Source: Bacillus zhangzhouensis | GTDB lineage: Bacteria; Bacillota; Bacilli; Bacillales; Bacillaceae | Direction of reading: 5' to 3' | Assembly: GCF_000715205.1 (NCBI RefSeq) | Contig: NZ_JOTP01000029.1 | Coordinates: 1-34,939 of the forward strand | Length of the DNA: 34,939 bases | Part shown: positions 10,180 through 17,885 of the stretch, piece after piece | How positions within the stretch are numbered: position 1 is the stretch's first letter | Layout of the letters: each line of letters opens with the position of its first letter | Made by a program: the position numbers and the translations under genes | The notes under the pieces: model-generated | Seen by the model: only the letters and a program-made list of their open reading frames with translations | Database searches by the model: none | Told to the model about the DNA's origin: nothing

Positions 10180-10210
10180 CAGTATGTGCTTTGCTTATCA
10201 TTCTTATACC
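10180..10210 (-). promoter_or_regulatory. forespore (sigma-F/sigma-G) promoter of fin
   Basis: On the minus strand GGTATA (10205-10210), 18 bases, then CATACTG (10180-10186). The -35 overlaps the last codons and stop of pth. It fits the sigma-F and sigma-G consensus sequences; fin is read by sigma-F in B. subtilis. Confidence 0.7.
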
Positions 10211-10770
10211 TTCTTGTTGAAATCATTCATCACTTCTAAAAATGGCTTTGTTAAAGCCGCCTCACAAGCTTCAACAGACGCTTGAATGGCTGATGCGATG
10301 TCAGGCTGTTCCTCTTCTGAGAAGCGTCCTAGTACGTAATCAACGACCTTCATGCCATTTTGCGGGCGGCCAATACCAATGCGGAATCGGTCAAACTCAG
10401 GTGAGCCTAAATGCTGGATCAACGACTTAATCCCATTATGCCCTCCGGCACTTCCTTTTGTGCGCAAACGAATCCGCCCTGTTGGTAAATCAAGATCATC
10501 ATAGATGACCTTCAAATGTTCAAGGGGAATATCATAGTAATCCAAAAGTGGACGCACGCATTCTCCTGATAAGTTCATATATGTAAGAGGCTTCACAAGT
10601 AGAACCTTTTGCCCTGAAACAAACCCAGTTCCAAATTGTCCATGGAATTTTGATTGATTTAATGGGATGTCCCATTTTTTTGATAATTCATCTATTGTCA
10701 TAAACCCGACATTATGTCTTGTTTTTTCGTACTCTCTTCCTGGATTACCCAATCCAACGAATGCAATCAT
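10204..10770 (-). CDS. pth: peptidyl-tRNA hydrolase (SpoVC)
   Basis: Enzyme of 188 residues that hydrolyses the ester bond of peptidyl-tRNA released from stalled ribosomes and recycles the tRNA. Family signatures are [19 protein letters not shown] at residues 5-23 with the catalytic His, LTYMNLSG, and the DDLDLP then [12 protein letters not shown] stretch. It is also called SpoVC because a temperature-sensitive allele blocks sporulation. I use the ATG at 10768-10770, giving the usual 188 residues; it follows GGAGG by about 11 bases, and the 30 extra N-terminal residues of the longer frame have no family match. It lies between ctc and fin. Confidence 0.95.
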   Translation of the reverse strand: MIAFVGLGNPGREYEKTRHNVGFMTIDELSKKWDIPLNQSKFHGQFGTGFVSGQKVLLVKPLTYMNLSGECVRPLLDYYDIPLEHLKVIYDDLDLPTGRIRLRTKGSAGGHNGIKSLIQHLGSPEFDRFRIGIGRPQNGMKVVDYVLGRFSEEEQPDIASAIQASVEACEAALTKPFLEVMNDFNKKV

Positions 10771-10867
10771 GAAACCAATAACCTCCTTTATCACAATGCA
10801 CACGCCTAAAAAATGAGCCAATATGATTGCCTCATGCAAAAACGTATGAATTCTTTTCATTCTAGCA

Positions 10868-10898
10868 CAAAAGACGCAACCACGGGAGGGTTACGTCT
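10868..10898 (-). terminator. terminator of ctc
   Basis: On the minus strand GACGTAACC pairs with GGTTGCGTC around a 7-base loop and is followed by TTTTGTG. It is 12 bases after the ctc stop. Confidence 0.75.
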
Positions 10899-10910
10899 CG
10901 AAATGACCAG

Positions 10911-11537
10911 TTATTCTCCATTGTTATCCTTTTCTTTAATAGCCTCAGGTTCTTGTGTTTCCTCTTCGCTATCTGGCTCAGGAACCTCGGATTGCTGAGG
11001 CGGTAGAATGGATGCAACGACTTCTTCTGGATCGTTATTTATTTGATAAGTTGACTGAACAGACAGCTCACCGACTGTTAGTACATCATTTACATCTAAG
11101 TTTGTAATATCAGCTTCAATATGTTGCGGGATATCCTTTGGTTTTGCTGTAACGGATAGTTCAAATAGTGGCTGCTGAAGCACACCGCCATCTTTTACCC
11201 CTTTAGACTCACCAATCAGCTGTACAGGTACATCTGCATCAATTTCTCGCTGTAAGTCGACCACTTGGAAATCAGCGTGGACAAGCTCGTTTTTCAGCGG
11301 ATCTGTTTGTAATTCTGTGACCATCACAGATTTTGTATCGCCGCCCACGTCTAATGTGATGATTGTATTCTTCCCTTCATCACGTAAGGTCTTTAATAAA
11401 TCGATGCTGTCTAATGAAACAGCCAGGTTGTCTGTGTTTTTTCCGTATATGACACCAGGAACGTGTCCTGAATGACGGATTTTTTGCAGTGTGGAACGTT
11501 TGAAATCAGTTCTTTTATTTGCTTTTAAAGTTGCCAT
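10911..11537 (-). CDS. ctc: general stress protein Ctc (ribosomal protein L25 family)
   Basis: Protein of 208 residues of the long L25/TL5/CTC family. The N-terminal domain (about 1-95) is the 5S rRNA-binding L25 fold (RTDFKRSTLQKIRHSGHVPG, then VIYGKNTDN). The beta-rich C-terminal domain runs to about 185 (EEVVASILPPQQ), followed by an acidic tail rich in Glu. In B. subtilis it joins ribosomes under stress. I use the ATG of MATLKANKRTDF, which follows a GGTG motif; a longer start four codons upstream falls in the Shine-Dalgarno region. A perfect sigma-B promoter lies upstream and a terminator downstream. Confidence 0.93.
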   Translation of the reverse strand: MATLKANKRTDFKRSTLQKIRHSGHVPGVIYGKNTDNLAVSLDSIDLLKTLRDEGKNTIITLDVGGDTKSVMVTELQTDPLKNELVHADFQVVDLQREIDADVPVQLIGESKGVKDGGVLQQPLFELSVTAKPKDIPQHIEADITNLDVNDVLTVGELSVQSTYQINNDPEEVVASILPPQQSEVPEPDSEEETQEPEAIKEKDNNGE

Positions 11538-11579
11538 ATTCAGCACCATCCTATTTCTTTTTTGTCACTACTTTCATAA

Positions 11580-11605
11580 ATACCCATAACTACATCATTT
11601 TAAAC
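11580..11605 (-). promoter_or_regulatory. sigma-B promoter of ctc
   Basis: GTTTAA (11600-11605), 14 bases, GGGTAT (11580-11585) on the minus strand. This is an exact match to the general-stress sigma-B consensus, and ctc is the classical sigma-B reporter gene. Confidence 0.92.
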
Positions 11606-11630
11606 ATGTTTGGCTGTCAATTATGAAAGC

Positions 11631-11665
11631 AAAAAGACCCTAAGCTGATGCCTAGGGCCTTTTTG
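11631..11665 (-). terminator. terminator of glmU-prs
   Basis: On the minus strand AAAAAGGCCCTA pairs with TAGGGTCTTTTT around an 8- to 10-base loop. It is about 10 bases after the prs stop. Confidence 0.85.
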
Positions 11666-11674
11666 ATAAGAGAA

Positions 11675-12628
11675 TTAGCTAAAAAGGTAGCTCACAGATT
11701 CTTCTTCATGCACACGGATGATGGCTTCTGCAAGCAAAGGCCCAACTGAAAGTGGAATAATTTTTTCTACTTTCTTGTCATCTGTTAAGTGAATACTGTT
11801 GGTTACAACCAATTCTTTAATTTTAGAGTTTGTGATCCGTTCTACTGCTGGTCCAGACAATACTGGGTGAGTACAGCAAGCATACACATCAGCCGCTCCA
11901 TTTTCGACAAGCGCATTTGCTGCCAGTGTAATGGTACCAGCTGTATCAATAATATCATCAATTAAAATCGCCGTTTTACCTTCAATGTTACCAATGATGT
12001 TCATCACTTCAGCAACGTTTGGCTTCGGACGACGTTTGTCGATAATTGCGATTGGCGCTTTTAAGCGGTCTGCCATTTTACGCGCACGTGTCACACCACC
12101 GTGGTCAGGAGACACAACGACAATATCATTCAAGTTTTTCTGTTCAAAATAGTTTGTTAAGATTGGCACAGCCATTAAGTTATCGATTGGAATATCAAAG
12201 AAACCTTGGATTTGCGGCGCATGTAGATCAAGCGCAATAACACGTGTAGCACCAGCTGTTTCAAGTAAATTTGCAAAAAGCTTCGCAGTGATTGGCTCAC
12301 GCGGTTTTGCCTTACGATCTTGACGTGCATATCCGTAATAAGGGATCACAATGTTGACAGTTTTCGCAGAAGCACGTTTTAATGCATCAACCATAATGAG
12401 AAGTTCCATAATGTGCTCATTAACTGGCGCACTTGTTGATTGAATGACATAACAATCACAGCCGCGAATACTTTCTTCAATATTGATTTGGACTTCACCG
12501 TCACTAAAACGTTTAACAGAGCTCTTTCCTACATCAACTCCGATACGATCGGCAATTTCTTTAGCAAGTTCAGGGTTTGAATTCAAAGAGAATATCTTTA
12601 AATTCGCATCAGCATAACGATTAGACAT
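11675..12628 (-). CDS. prs: ribose-phosphate pyrophosphokinase
   Basis: Class I PRPP synthetase of 317 residues. It converts ribose 5-phosphate and ATP to PRPP, the precursor of purines, pyrimidines, His, Trp and NAD. The flexible-loop motif [10 protein letters not shown] is at 97-106, the metal-binding region [11 protein letters not shown] near 134-144, and the PRPP loop [12 protein letters not shown] at 221-232. The ATG follows CGGAGG by 7 bases. It lies 22 bases after glmU, with which it shares a promoter, and is followed by a strong terminator. Its product PRPP is also the effector that releases PurR, encoded 2.5 kb upstream. Confidence 0.97.
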   Translation of the reverse strand: MSNRYADANLKIFSLNSNPELAKEIADRIGVDVGKSSVKRFSDGEVQINIEESIRGCDCYVIQSTSAPVNEHIMELLIMVDALKRASAKTVNIVIPYYGYARQDRKAKPREPITAKLFANLLETAGATRVIALDLHAPQIQGFFDIPIDNLMAVPILTNYFEQKNLNDIVVVSPDHGGVTRARKMADRLKAPIAIIDKRRPKPNVAEVMNIIGNIEGKTAILIDDIIDTAGTITLAANALVENGAADVYACCTHPVLSGPAVERITNSKIKELVVTNSIHLTDDKKVEKIIPLSVGPLLAEAIIRVHEEESVSYLFS

Positions 12629-12650
12629 GGTAAACCTCCGGGTATTTGGA

Positions 12651-14021
12651 TTATTTTTTATGAATATTTTTCACATAATCTTCTTTATTGACTTGTCTTG
12701 CTCTAGCAATAGACAATGCATCCTGCGGCACATCTTTTGTAACCGTTGAACCGGCTGCAACATACGCCCCTTTTCCAACAGTGACTGGTGCGACGAGATT
12801 TGAATTACAGCCAATAAAGGCGCCGTCTTCAATCTTTGTTAAGAATTTGTTCTTCCCATCATAGTTGACTGTAATTGATCCACAGCCAAGGTTTACATCA
12901 GTGCCGACATCTGCATCTCCAATATAGCTTAGGTGAGATGCTTTGCTGCGGTCACCGAAAACCGTTTTCTTGATTTCGACAAAATTCCCGATCTTCACTT
13001 CATCGCCAATTTTCGACAACGGGCGAATATGAGCAAACGGCCCAATTGTCACATCTACTCCAACCTCACTATCGCAGACGACAGATTGCTTAATCACTGT
13101 TCGATCTCCGATGATGCTATCAACAATTTCAGTGTTCGGCCCAATAGTGGCGTCTGCACCAATTTTTACATTCCCTTTGATGACCGTTCCAGGATAAATG
13201 ATTGTATCTTCACCGATGACAGCATCTGGCGAGATATACGTGTTCTCAGGATCAATCAAGGTCACACCATTCTTCATATGCTGATGATTAATACGTCGCT
13301 TCATGAATTGCTCTGCTTGTGATAGAGCAATACGATCATTTACTCCAAGTGTTTCTTCAAAATGCGGTGTTTGATAAGCTGCAACTGTTTGTCCTTCATT
13401 CTTTAAAATTTCAATAACATCTGGCAAATAGTATTCGCCCTGTGCATTTTCATTCGACACTTGCTCAATCACACGGAAGAGATCTTCATTTGAAAAGCAA
13501 TAGGTCCCTGTATTAATTTCATTCACTTGACGTTCTGCATCATTCGCATCTTTATGCTCGACAATCTTCACAACAGCACCTGTTTCGTCACGAATAATAC
13601 GGCCATAGCCTGTTGGATCATCCGCATGTGCTGTTAAAATAGTGACTTTCGCTTGATGTTTTTGATGCTCGCTTAACATGGCTTCCATTGTTTCCGCTGT
13701 CAATAATGGCGTATCTCCACAAATGACAATGGTTGTTCCCTTTTCCTGCGCGAGGAACGACTTTGCTTGTTTGACGGCATGTGCTGTTCCCAGCTGTTCT
13801 TCTTGAAGTGCATATTCACTTCTGTCCCCAAGCTGCTTCTTGACGTCCTCTGCTCCATGACCGACAATCGTCACAAGCTTGGCTAAAGAAAGCTTTAACG
13901 CTTCATCTGCCACATGCTCGACCATAGGCTTTCCGCAAACTGGATGAAGTACTTTGTATAACTTTGACTTCATTCTCGTTCCTTTTCCCGCTGCTAAAAT
14001 CACTGCGAACCGCTTATCCAT
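12651..14021 (-). CDS. glmU: bifunctional GlmU (UDP-GlcNAc synthesis)
   Basis: Enzyme of 456 residues, also called GcaD. It acetylates glucosamine 1-phosphate and then uridylates it to UDP-N-acetylglucosamine, the entry to peptidoglycan and teichoic acid synthesis. The N-terminal pyrophosphorylase domain has [12 protein letters not shown] at 9-20. The C-terminal half (about 250-445) is a left-handed beta helix built of hexapeptide repeats (such as [13 protein letters not shown]). I use the ATG at 14019-14021: it follows GGAGG by 7 bases, gives the usual length, and the longer frame would begin at the transcription start of the promoter at 14057-14085. It is co-transcribed with prs. Confidence 0.96.
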   Translation of the reverse strand: MDKRFAVILAAGKGTRMKSKLYKVLHPVCGKPMVEHVADEALKLSLAKLVTIVGHGAEDVKKQLGDRSEYALQEEQLGTAHAVKQAKSFLAQEKGTTIVICGDTPLLTAETMEAMLSEHQKHQAKVTILTAHADDPTGYGRIIRDETGAVVKIVEHKDANDAERQVNEINTGTYCFSNEDLFRVIEQVSNENAQGEYYLPDVIEILKNEGQTVAAYQTPHFEETLGVNDRIALSQAEQFMKRRINHQHMKNGVTLIDPENTYISPDAVIGEDTIIYPGTVIKGNVKIGADATIGPNTEIVDSIIGDRTVIKQSVVCDSEVGVDVTIGPFAHIRPLSKIGDEVKIGNFVEIKKTVFGDRSKASHLSYIGDADVGTDVNLGCGSITVNYDGKNKFLTKIEDGAFIGCNSNLVAPVTVGKGAYVAAGSTVTKDVPQDALSIARARQVNKEDYVKNIHKK

Positions 14022-14056
14022 TGATTGGCCTCCAATATCCCTATTATCCATAGAAA

Positions 14057-14085
14057 AATATATCCTAAATAAGGACTGATTTCAA
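14057..14085 (-). promoter_or_regulatory. sigma-A promoter of glmU-prs
   Basis: On the minus strand TTGAAA (14080-14085), 17 bases, TATATT (14057-14062). It lies 36 bases upstream of the chosen glmU start. Confidence 0.75.
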
Positions 14086-14150
14086 GGATACATGAGGAAG
14101 TACAATATTTTTCTAACGGATGAAACATATAAGACACATGAGGAAAAACG

Positions 14151-14207
14151 CAAAAAAGACAGCATTTAAAAGAAAACATTCCATTTTCTCTTAAAGCTGT
14201 CTTTTTA
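14151..14207 (-). terminator. terminator of spoVG
   Basis: On the minus strand AAAAAGACAGC and GCTGTCTTTTTT form the base of a long hairpin whose upper part (TTAAGAGAAAA with TTTTCTTTTAA) also pairs. It starts 14 bases after the spoVG stop. Confidence 0.85.
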
Positions 14208-14220
14208 GATTCACATATGA

Positions 14221-14517
14221 TTAAGAAGCTCCAGCTTCTTCATATTCAATTGTTTCTTCCTCTTCGCCTAAGCGATGATATTCATTTAATACAGCATCTT
14301 GGATTTTACCCCGAGTACCTGAATTAATTGGATGTGCAATATCGCGAAACTCTCCATCAGGCGTGCGTTTGCTAGGCATTGCAACAAACAACCCATTGTT
14401 TCCATCAATCACACGAATATCATGAACAACAAATTCGTGGTCCAGCGTGATGGATGCAATCGCCCTCATGCGACCATCGGTATTCACGCGGCGTAATCTT
14501 ACGTCAGTAACTTCCAC
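14221..14517 (-). CDS. spoVG: septation/RNA-binding regulator SpoVG
   Basis: Protein of 98 residues of the SpoVG family, which influences asymmetric septation in Bacillus and acts as a nucleic-acid-binding regulator in other Firmicutes. The N-terminal part ([20 protein letters not shown]) and the [14 protein letters not shown] region are conserved; the tail is acidic. The start is GTG, preceded by the classic spoVG leader AAAGGTGGTGAACTACT. It has its own sigma-H promoter and terminator. In B. subtilis it is repressed by AbrB, and abrB lies 11 kb away in this window. Confidence 0.96.
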   Translation of the reverse strand: MEVTDVRLRRVNTDGRMRAIASITLDHEFVVHDIRVIDGNNGLFVAMPSKRTPDGEFRDIAHPINSGTRGKIQDAVLNEYHRLGEEEETIEYEEAGAS

Positions 14518-14560
14518 AGTAGTTCACCACCTTTTCCCAATATAAAAGCATTAATTAGGT

Positions 14561-14587
14561 ATTCAACGATTGTGGTGATTCTCCTGC
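14561..14587 (-). promoter_or_regulatory. sigma-H promoter of spoVG
   Basis: On the minus strand GCAGGAGAA (14579-14587), 11 bases, GTTGAAT (14561-14567), matching RnAGGAwww-11/12-RnnGAAT. The 60 bases upstream (14591-14650) are very AT-rich, like the A+T box of B. subtilis spoVG that boosts the promoter and binds AbrB. Confidence 0.85.
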
Positions 14588-14669
14588 ACATAATTTAAAC
14601 TTTTTTTGAAATATCGGGATATTTATACATTATTTGTCATATTAATGACGGCGCTTACATCTTTTGCGT

Positions 14670-14699
14670 GAAAAAAAGACATCATGATGATGCCTTTTC
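14670..14699 (-). terminator. terminator of purR-ridA
   Basis: On the minus strand AAAAGGCATCA pairs with TGATGTCTTTT (one G-T pair) around a 3-base loop, with extra T residues after it. It is 45 bases after the ridA stop. Confidence 0.8.
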
Positions 14700-14742
14700 C
14701 TGCATATGATGAAACCAAACGGCTTTCAATGAGGTTGCCTGT

Positions 14743-15120
14743 TTATTTCACTAATGCAACAACTTCAATTTCTACAAGCGCATCCTTTGGAAGTCTTGCT
14801 ACTTCCACACATGAACGAGCTGGCTTATGCGTATGGAAATACTCACCATACACTTCATTCACTTCAGCGAATTGTTCCATATCTTTAATGAAAACAGTTG
14901 CCTTCACGACTGTTTCAAATGAAGCACCTGCTGCTTCAAGTACAGCCTCGAGATTACGGAAAACTTGATGTGTTTGGTCTTTAATATCTCCGTTTACAAA
15001 ATCTCCAGCTGGCGTTAATGGAATCTGGCCTGAGCTGTAAAACATGTTATTGACAATAATTCCTTGAGAGTAAGGTCCGATGGCTGCTGGTGCGTTTTTG
15101 GTTTGAACAACTTTTGTCAT
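14743..15120 (-). CDS. ridA: RidA/YjgF deaminase YabJ
   Basis: Protein of 125 residues of the RidA (YjgF/YER057c/UK114) family. Family members hydrolyse reactive enamine/imine intermediates from PLP enzymes; in B. subtilis YabJ was also linked to purine repression by PurR. The signatures [17 protein letters not shown], the catalytic Arg in [20 protein letters not shown] and the C-terminal LVK are intact. I use the ATG at 15118-15120, which follows GGGAGAG by 6 bases and gives the family N-terminus MTKVV. It is 38 bases after purR and is probably its operon partner. Confidence 0.93.
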   Translation of the reverse strand: MTKVVQTKNAPAAIGPYSQGIIVNNMFYSSGQIPLTPAGDFVNGDIKDQTHQVFRNLEAVLEAAGASFETVVKATVFIKDMEQFAEVNEVYGEYFHTHKPARSCVEVARLPKDALVEIEVVALVK

Positions 15121-15158
15121 ATCAATCTCTCCCATTCAAATACATGTTTGATCAAAGC

Positions 15159-15992
15159 TTAAGCTTTCGAATGAAAAAACTCGTGGAAATTGCCTTCATT
15201 GATCTCAATGATCTTCTGCTTCATATCAATGGTTGATAGCTTTAAAAGCGATACATATTCATCGACAAGACGTTCTTTTACGCCCTCATCTTCTAAAAGA
15301 ACACCGATCCCTGCAACATTTGCATTAAATTCCTCAAGCAGATTCATCATGCCGTTAATGGTTCCGCCCGCTTTCATAAAGTCATCAATGATCAGGACAT
15401 TGGATCCTTTATCTAAGCTCCGCTTTGCAAGTGACATGGTTTGAATTCGGTTAGAAGAACCTGACGCATAATTAATACTAACAGTTGACCCTTCGGTTAC
15501 CTTATTATCTTTTCTAACGATCACAACAGGCACATTTAAATAACCTGCAACAGAATAGGCAATTGGAATACCTTTCGTCGCAACGGTCATGACGACATCA
15601 ATCGCACGGTCCGCAAAGATGGTCGCAAAAAGCTTACCGATTTTCGCAAGAATCGATGGATTGCCTAAAACATCGGTTAAATATAAATAACCGCCAGGAA
15701 GTACACGTTCAGGAGTCGATAAAGCATCTCCGATATCGTTTACTACTTCGTCTGCTTCTTTTAGGTGAATCTTTGGAATATATTTCACTCCGCCAGCAGC
15801 TCCAGGGACAGTAAGCAATGTGCCTATGCCCTGCTGTTCGAAGGTCTGTTTAATAATCGTTAAGTCTTCACTAATGGAGGACTTCGCAGATTGATATCGC
15901 TCTGCAAAAAATGTTAACGGTACTAGTACGTGCGGGTGGGTTAACAAATAATTTGTTAAGTCCACCAATCTGCCGCTTCGACGAAACTTCAT
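15159..15992 (-). CDS. purR: purine operon repressor PurR
   Basis: Repressor of 277 residues. Residues 1-75 form a winged helix (GRLVDLTNYLLTHPHVLVPL, KSSISEDL). The rest is a phosphoribosyltransferase-type domain with the PRPP motif VLIIDDFMKAGGTING at 199-214. It binds PurBoxes upstream of purine genes and is released by PRPP. The ATG follows a GGGGGT Shine-Dalgarno. A sigma-A promoter flanked by two PurBox-like motifs lies directly upstream, so autoregulation is expected, as in B. subtilis. Co-transcription with ridA is inferred from spacing and the shared terminator. Confidence 0.96.
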   Translation of the reverse strand: MKFRRSGRLVDLTNYLLTHPHVLVPLTFFAERYQSAKSSISEDLTIIKQTFEQQGIGTLLTVPGAAGGVKYIPKIHLKEADEVVNDIGDALSTPERVLPGGYLYLTDVLGNPSILAKIGKLFATIFADRAIDVVMTVATKGIPIAYSVAGYLNVPVVIVRKDNKVTEGSTVSINYASGSSNRIQTMSLAKRSLDKGSNVLIIDDFMKAGGTINGMMNLLEEFNANVAGIGVLLEDEGVKERLVDEYVSLLKLSTIDMKQKIIEINEGNFHEFFHSKA

Positions 15993-16009
15993 GAACTTAC
16001 CCCCAGAAC

Positions 16010-16045
16010 CCGAATAATTTATGAATAATATAACTTAATATACGG
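16010..16045. promoter_or_regulatory. candidate PurBox pair at the purR promoter
   Basis: Two inverted elements: CCGAATAATT (16010-16019, plus strand) and CCGTATATT (16037-16045, minus strand), both AT-flanked. They resemble the PurBox core CCGAACAWT and face each other around the -10 region, the arrangement used by PurR. The match is partial. Confidence 0.55.
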
Positions 16046-16055
16046 ATTTAATCAA
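16027..16055 (-). promoter_or_regulatory. sigma-A promoter of purR-ridA
   Basis: On the minus strand TTGATT (16050-16055), 17 bases, TATATT (16027-16032). The -35 overlaps the last codons and stop of ispE. Confidence 0.7.
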
Positions 16056-16917
16056 GGGCATTTTGTTCGCCGATCATGCGGACAGCGTAAACTTGATCAC
16101 AAAATCCTCTCAGTCCGTTATATATTCTTTGTACCTTAGATTCAAATTGAATCAAGCCAAATACAGTTGGGCCACTTCCACTCATTAAAACAGCATCTGC
16201 ACCGAATCGCTTCATCTGTCTCTTAATCATATCTACTTCTGGATACATCTTTAATGTCACAGACTCCAGAACGTTACCGAGTGAGCCGCACATCCCTTTA
16301 TAGTCTTTCGCTTCAATTGCTTCTATCATACGCTGTACATTTGGGTGTTCTACTTTGCTTGCGTCGTATTGTCTGTAGACTTCAGCTGTAGATACCCCAA
16401 TCACCGGCTTCGCTAAAATAACCCAGCAATGCGGAGGTGTCGCAATATGCTTCAGTTTCTCTCCACGTCCTGTCGCTAGCGCTGTCCCTCCGTGTACACA
16501 AAAAGAGACATCTGAGCCGATCTCCGCTCCAAGCTCAGCTAGTTCATCTAACGTGAGATTTAACTTCCACAAGCGATTTAAGCCGCGCAGAGCCGCTGCC
16601 GCATCGCTGCTGCCCCCAGCTAGACCTGCTGCGACAGGAATTGATTTTGTGATGACAATCGATACTCCTTTTTGAATACCGAACCTTGTTTTTAGTAATT
16701 TAGCCGCCTGATAGGCCAAGTTACGCTGATCATCTGGCACAAATCGATTATGAGATGATACACGGATTTCATCTTTGTCCAGCTCCGTCAGCTCTAGTCG
16801 ATCTGAAAGGTCTATTGTTGTCATCACCATCTCCACTTCGTGATATCCATCCGGTCTTTTTCCATGAACATCAAGTGAAAGATTTATTTTTGCCGGTGCT
16901 TTTTCTAAAATACGCAA
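16048..16917 (-). CDS. ispE: 4-diphosphocytidyl-2-C-methyl-D-erythritol kinase IspE
   Basis: GHMP-family kinase of 289 residues. It phosphorylates CDP-methylerythritol in the MEP route to isoprenoids, which feeds undecaprenyl phosphate and quinones. The N-terminal substrate motif [12 protein letters not shown] and the ATP loop [17 protein letters not shown] (94-110) are intact. The C-terminal GSGPTVFGL motif is also present. The start is uncertain: a TTG at 16915-16917, spaced about 5 bases from AGGTG, gives the known family N-terminus MRILEKAP and I prefer it; a GTG three codons upstream (16924-16926) also has a possible Shine-Dalgarno. Confidence 0.93.
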   Translation of the reverse strand: MRILEKAPAKINLSLDVHGKRPDGYHEVEMVMTTIDLSDRLELTELDKDEIRVSSHNRFVPDDQRNLAYQAAKLLKTRFGIQKGVSIVITKSIPVAAGLAGGSSDAAAALRGLNRLWKLNLTLDELAELGAEIGSDVSFCVHGGTALATGRGEKLKHIATPPHCWVILAKPVIGVSTAEVYRQYDASKVEHPNVQRMIEAIEAKDYKGMCGSLGNVLESVTLKMYPEVDMIKRQMKRFGADAVLMSGSGPTVFGLIQFESKVQRIYNGLRGFCDQVYAVRMIGEQNALD

Positions 16918-16956
16918 ACATTTCACCTACTTCTCCATCTAAACATAAGTATCAAT

Positions 16957-16985
16957 ATTGTATCACATTTGATGGATCTGATGAA
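16957..16985 (-). promoter_or_regulatory. sigma-A promoter of ispE
   Basis: On the minus strand TTCATC (16980-16985), 17 bases, then extended -10 TGATACAAT with the hexamer at 16957-16962. It lies about 40 bases upstream of the ispE start and downstream of the sspF terminator. Confidence 0.6.
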
Positions 16986-17022
16986 TATTGGCTTTTACGC
17001 CTAGCACACTGACTTTTCCATC

Positions 17023-17056
17023 AAAAAAAGCCAGAGACACCCGAGGTATCCCTGAC
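17023..17056 (-). terminator. terminator of sspF
   Basis: On the minus strand GTCAGGGATACC pairs with GGTGTCTCTGGC around TCG, then TTTTTTT. Confidence 0.9.
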
Positions 17057-17063
17057 CGTTTAT

Positions 17064-17249
17064 CTATCGTTGATTCTCATCCTGAGCCATGTGCTGTTGA
17101 GCTAATTCAATGGCACGTTTGACCATATTACCTGCATCACGCGCACGAATCTCTCCCCAGCCTCCATTTTTGACGGTATCATAAAATCCAAGATCCTTCG
17201 CCAGCTCGTATTTGAACTCATCTGACATAATGCCTCGGCGTCTACCCAA
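17064..17249 (-). CDS. sspF: small acid-soluble spore protein SspF
   Basis: Protein of 61 residues of the alpha/beta-type SASP group, which coat and protect DNA in the dormant spore. It carries the helix [15 protein letters not shown] and the DNA-contact stretch [20 protein letters not shown]. In B. subtilis sspF is sigma-G dependent and lies beside veg, as here. The start is TTG, 8 bases after AAAGGGG; the inner Met at residue 8 would cut off the conserved MGRRRG head. A possible sigma-G promoter and a short hairpin are present in the upstream gap. Confidence 0.94.
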   Translation of the reverse strand: MGRRRGIMSDEFKYELAKDLGFYDTVKNGGWGEIRARDAGNMVKRAIELAQQHMAQDENQR

Positions 17250-17285
17250 ACGAAACAGCCCCTTTAGTCGAGAATTCGAATCAGC

Positions 17286-17302
17286 GCCACTGCTTTCGTG
17301 GC
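17286..17302 (-). other. small hairpin in the sspF leader
   Basis: GCCAC-7-GTGGC is a perfect 5-bp inverted repeat between the likely sspF promoter and its Shine-Dalgarno. No T-tract follows on the minus strand. It may stabilise the mRNA; function unknown. Confidence 0.4.
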
Positions 17303-17311
17303 TTTCTTATT

Positions 17312-17342
17312 TTGTATCGAATCTTTCGTTTTAACCCTTTCA
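17312..17342 (-). promoter_or_regulatory. possible sigma-G promoter of sspF
   Basis: On the minus strand TGAAAG (17337-17342), 18 bases, GATACAA (17312-17318); a moderate match to TGAATA-17/18-CATACTA. It is the best forespore-type site between veg and sspF. Confidence 0.5.
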
Positions 17343-17377
17343 AATAATGGACAGGCGCCCATACAGAAAAAAAGGCA

Positions 17378-17409
17378 AAACAAAAAGCAGTAAACAAGAA
17401 GTTCACTGC
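17378..17409 (-). terminator. terminator of veg
   Basis: On the minus strand GCAGTGAAC pairs with GTTTACTGC around a 5-base loop, followed by TTTTTGTTTTG. Confidence 0.85.
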
Positions 17410-17412
17410 CCA

Positions 17413-17670
17413 TTAATAGGCGACTGAGCTAGCGGTATCATCGAACGTTAATTCGACCGTCTCAGTCAGTATATCTGCATAACTGTAAGAAACTCTTTCA
17501 AACGAATTTTCATCTTGATCTAATTGAATCACAAAAACAGAAGGGTACGTTTCAGCTAAAATGCCCGAACGCTCAATTGTTTTACGGCGGCCTCCGTTAG
17601 CCTTTAACGTCAAACGTTTACCTAAGTTACCATCAAGCGATCTTTTGATGTCGGACAAAGTCTTCGCCAT
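17413..17670 (-). CDS. veg: Veg protein
   Basis: Protein of 85 residues that is very highly conserved in Firmicutes ([40 protein letters not shown]). It is highly expressed in growing cells and in B. subtilis stimulates biofilm gene expression by opposing SinR, by an unclear mechanism. The fold is SH3-like, typical of small nucleic-acid-binding or ribosome-associated proteins. I use the ATG at 17668-17670 after GAGGTGG; the longer frame would start at the -10 of the proximal promoter. Two strong tandem promoters precede it. Confidence 0.95.
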   Translation of the reverse strand: MAKTLSDIKRSLDGNLGKRLTLKANGGRRKTIERSGILAETYPSVFVIQLDQDENSFERVSYSYADILTETVELTFDDTASSVAY

Positions 17671-17691
17671 TGCATCCACCTCACTGAGATA

Positions 17692-17720
17692 ATTATACAA
17701 CAACGGCCCGTTTTTGTCAA
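17692..17720 (-). promoter_or_regulatory. veg proximal promoter (consensus sigma-A)
   Basis: A perfect sigma-A promoter on the minus strand: TTGACA (17715-17720), 17 bases, TATAAT (17692-17697). Confidence 0.9.
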
Positions 17721-17731
17721 ATAAAAATTAA

Positions 17732-17761
17732 ATTATATCAACGAACACGAGCCATTGTCAA
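17732..17761 (-). promoter_or_regulatory. veg distal promoter (consensus sigma-A)
   Basis: Second consensus pair on the minus strand: TTGACA (17756-17761), 18 bases, TATAAT (17732-17737), 40 bp upstream of the first. Tandem veg promoters are known in B. subtilis. Confidence 0.85.
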
Positions 17762-17854
17762 CAAAATATTTTTGACAAACTTCTACCTTTTCTTCTCCCT
17801 ATTTTTCTCAAATTCCGGTGAATTATGTATCCGTTTGAAATTTCTTTTTAAATA

Positions 17855-17885
17855 TAAAAAAAACCAGACTGAAATCAGTCGGGTT
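17855..17885 (-). terminator. terminator of yabG
   Basis: On the minus strand AACCCGACTGA pairs with TCAGTCTGGTT around a 2-base loop, then a run of T. The hairpin begins in the yabG stop codon. Confidence 0.85.
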
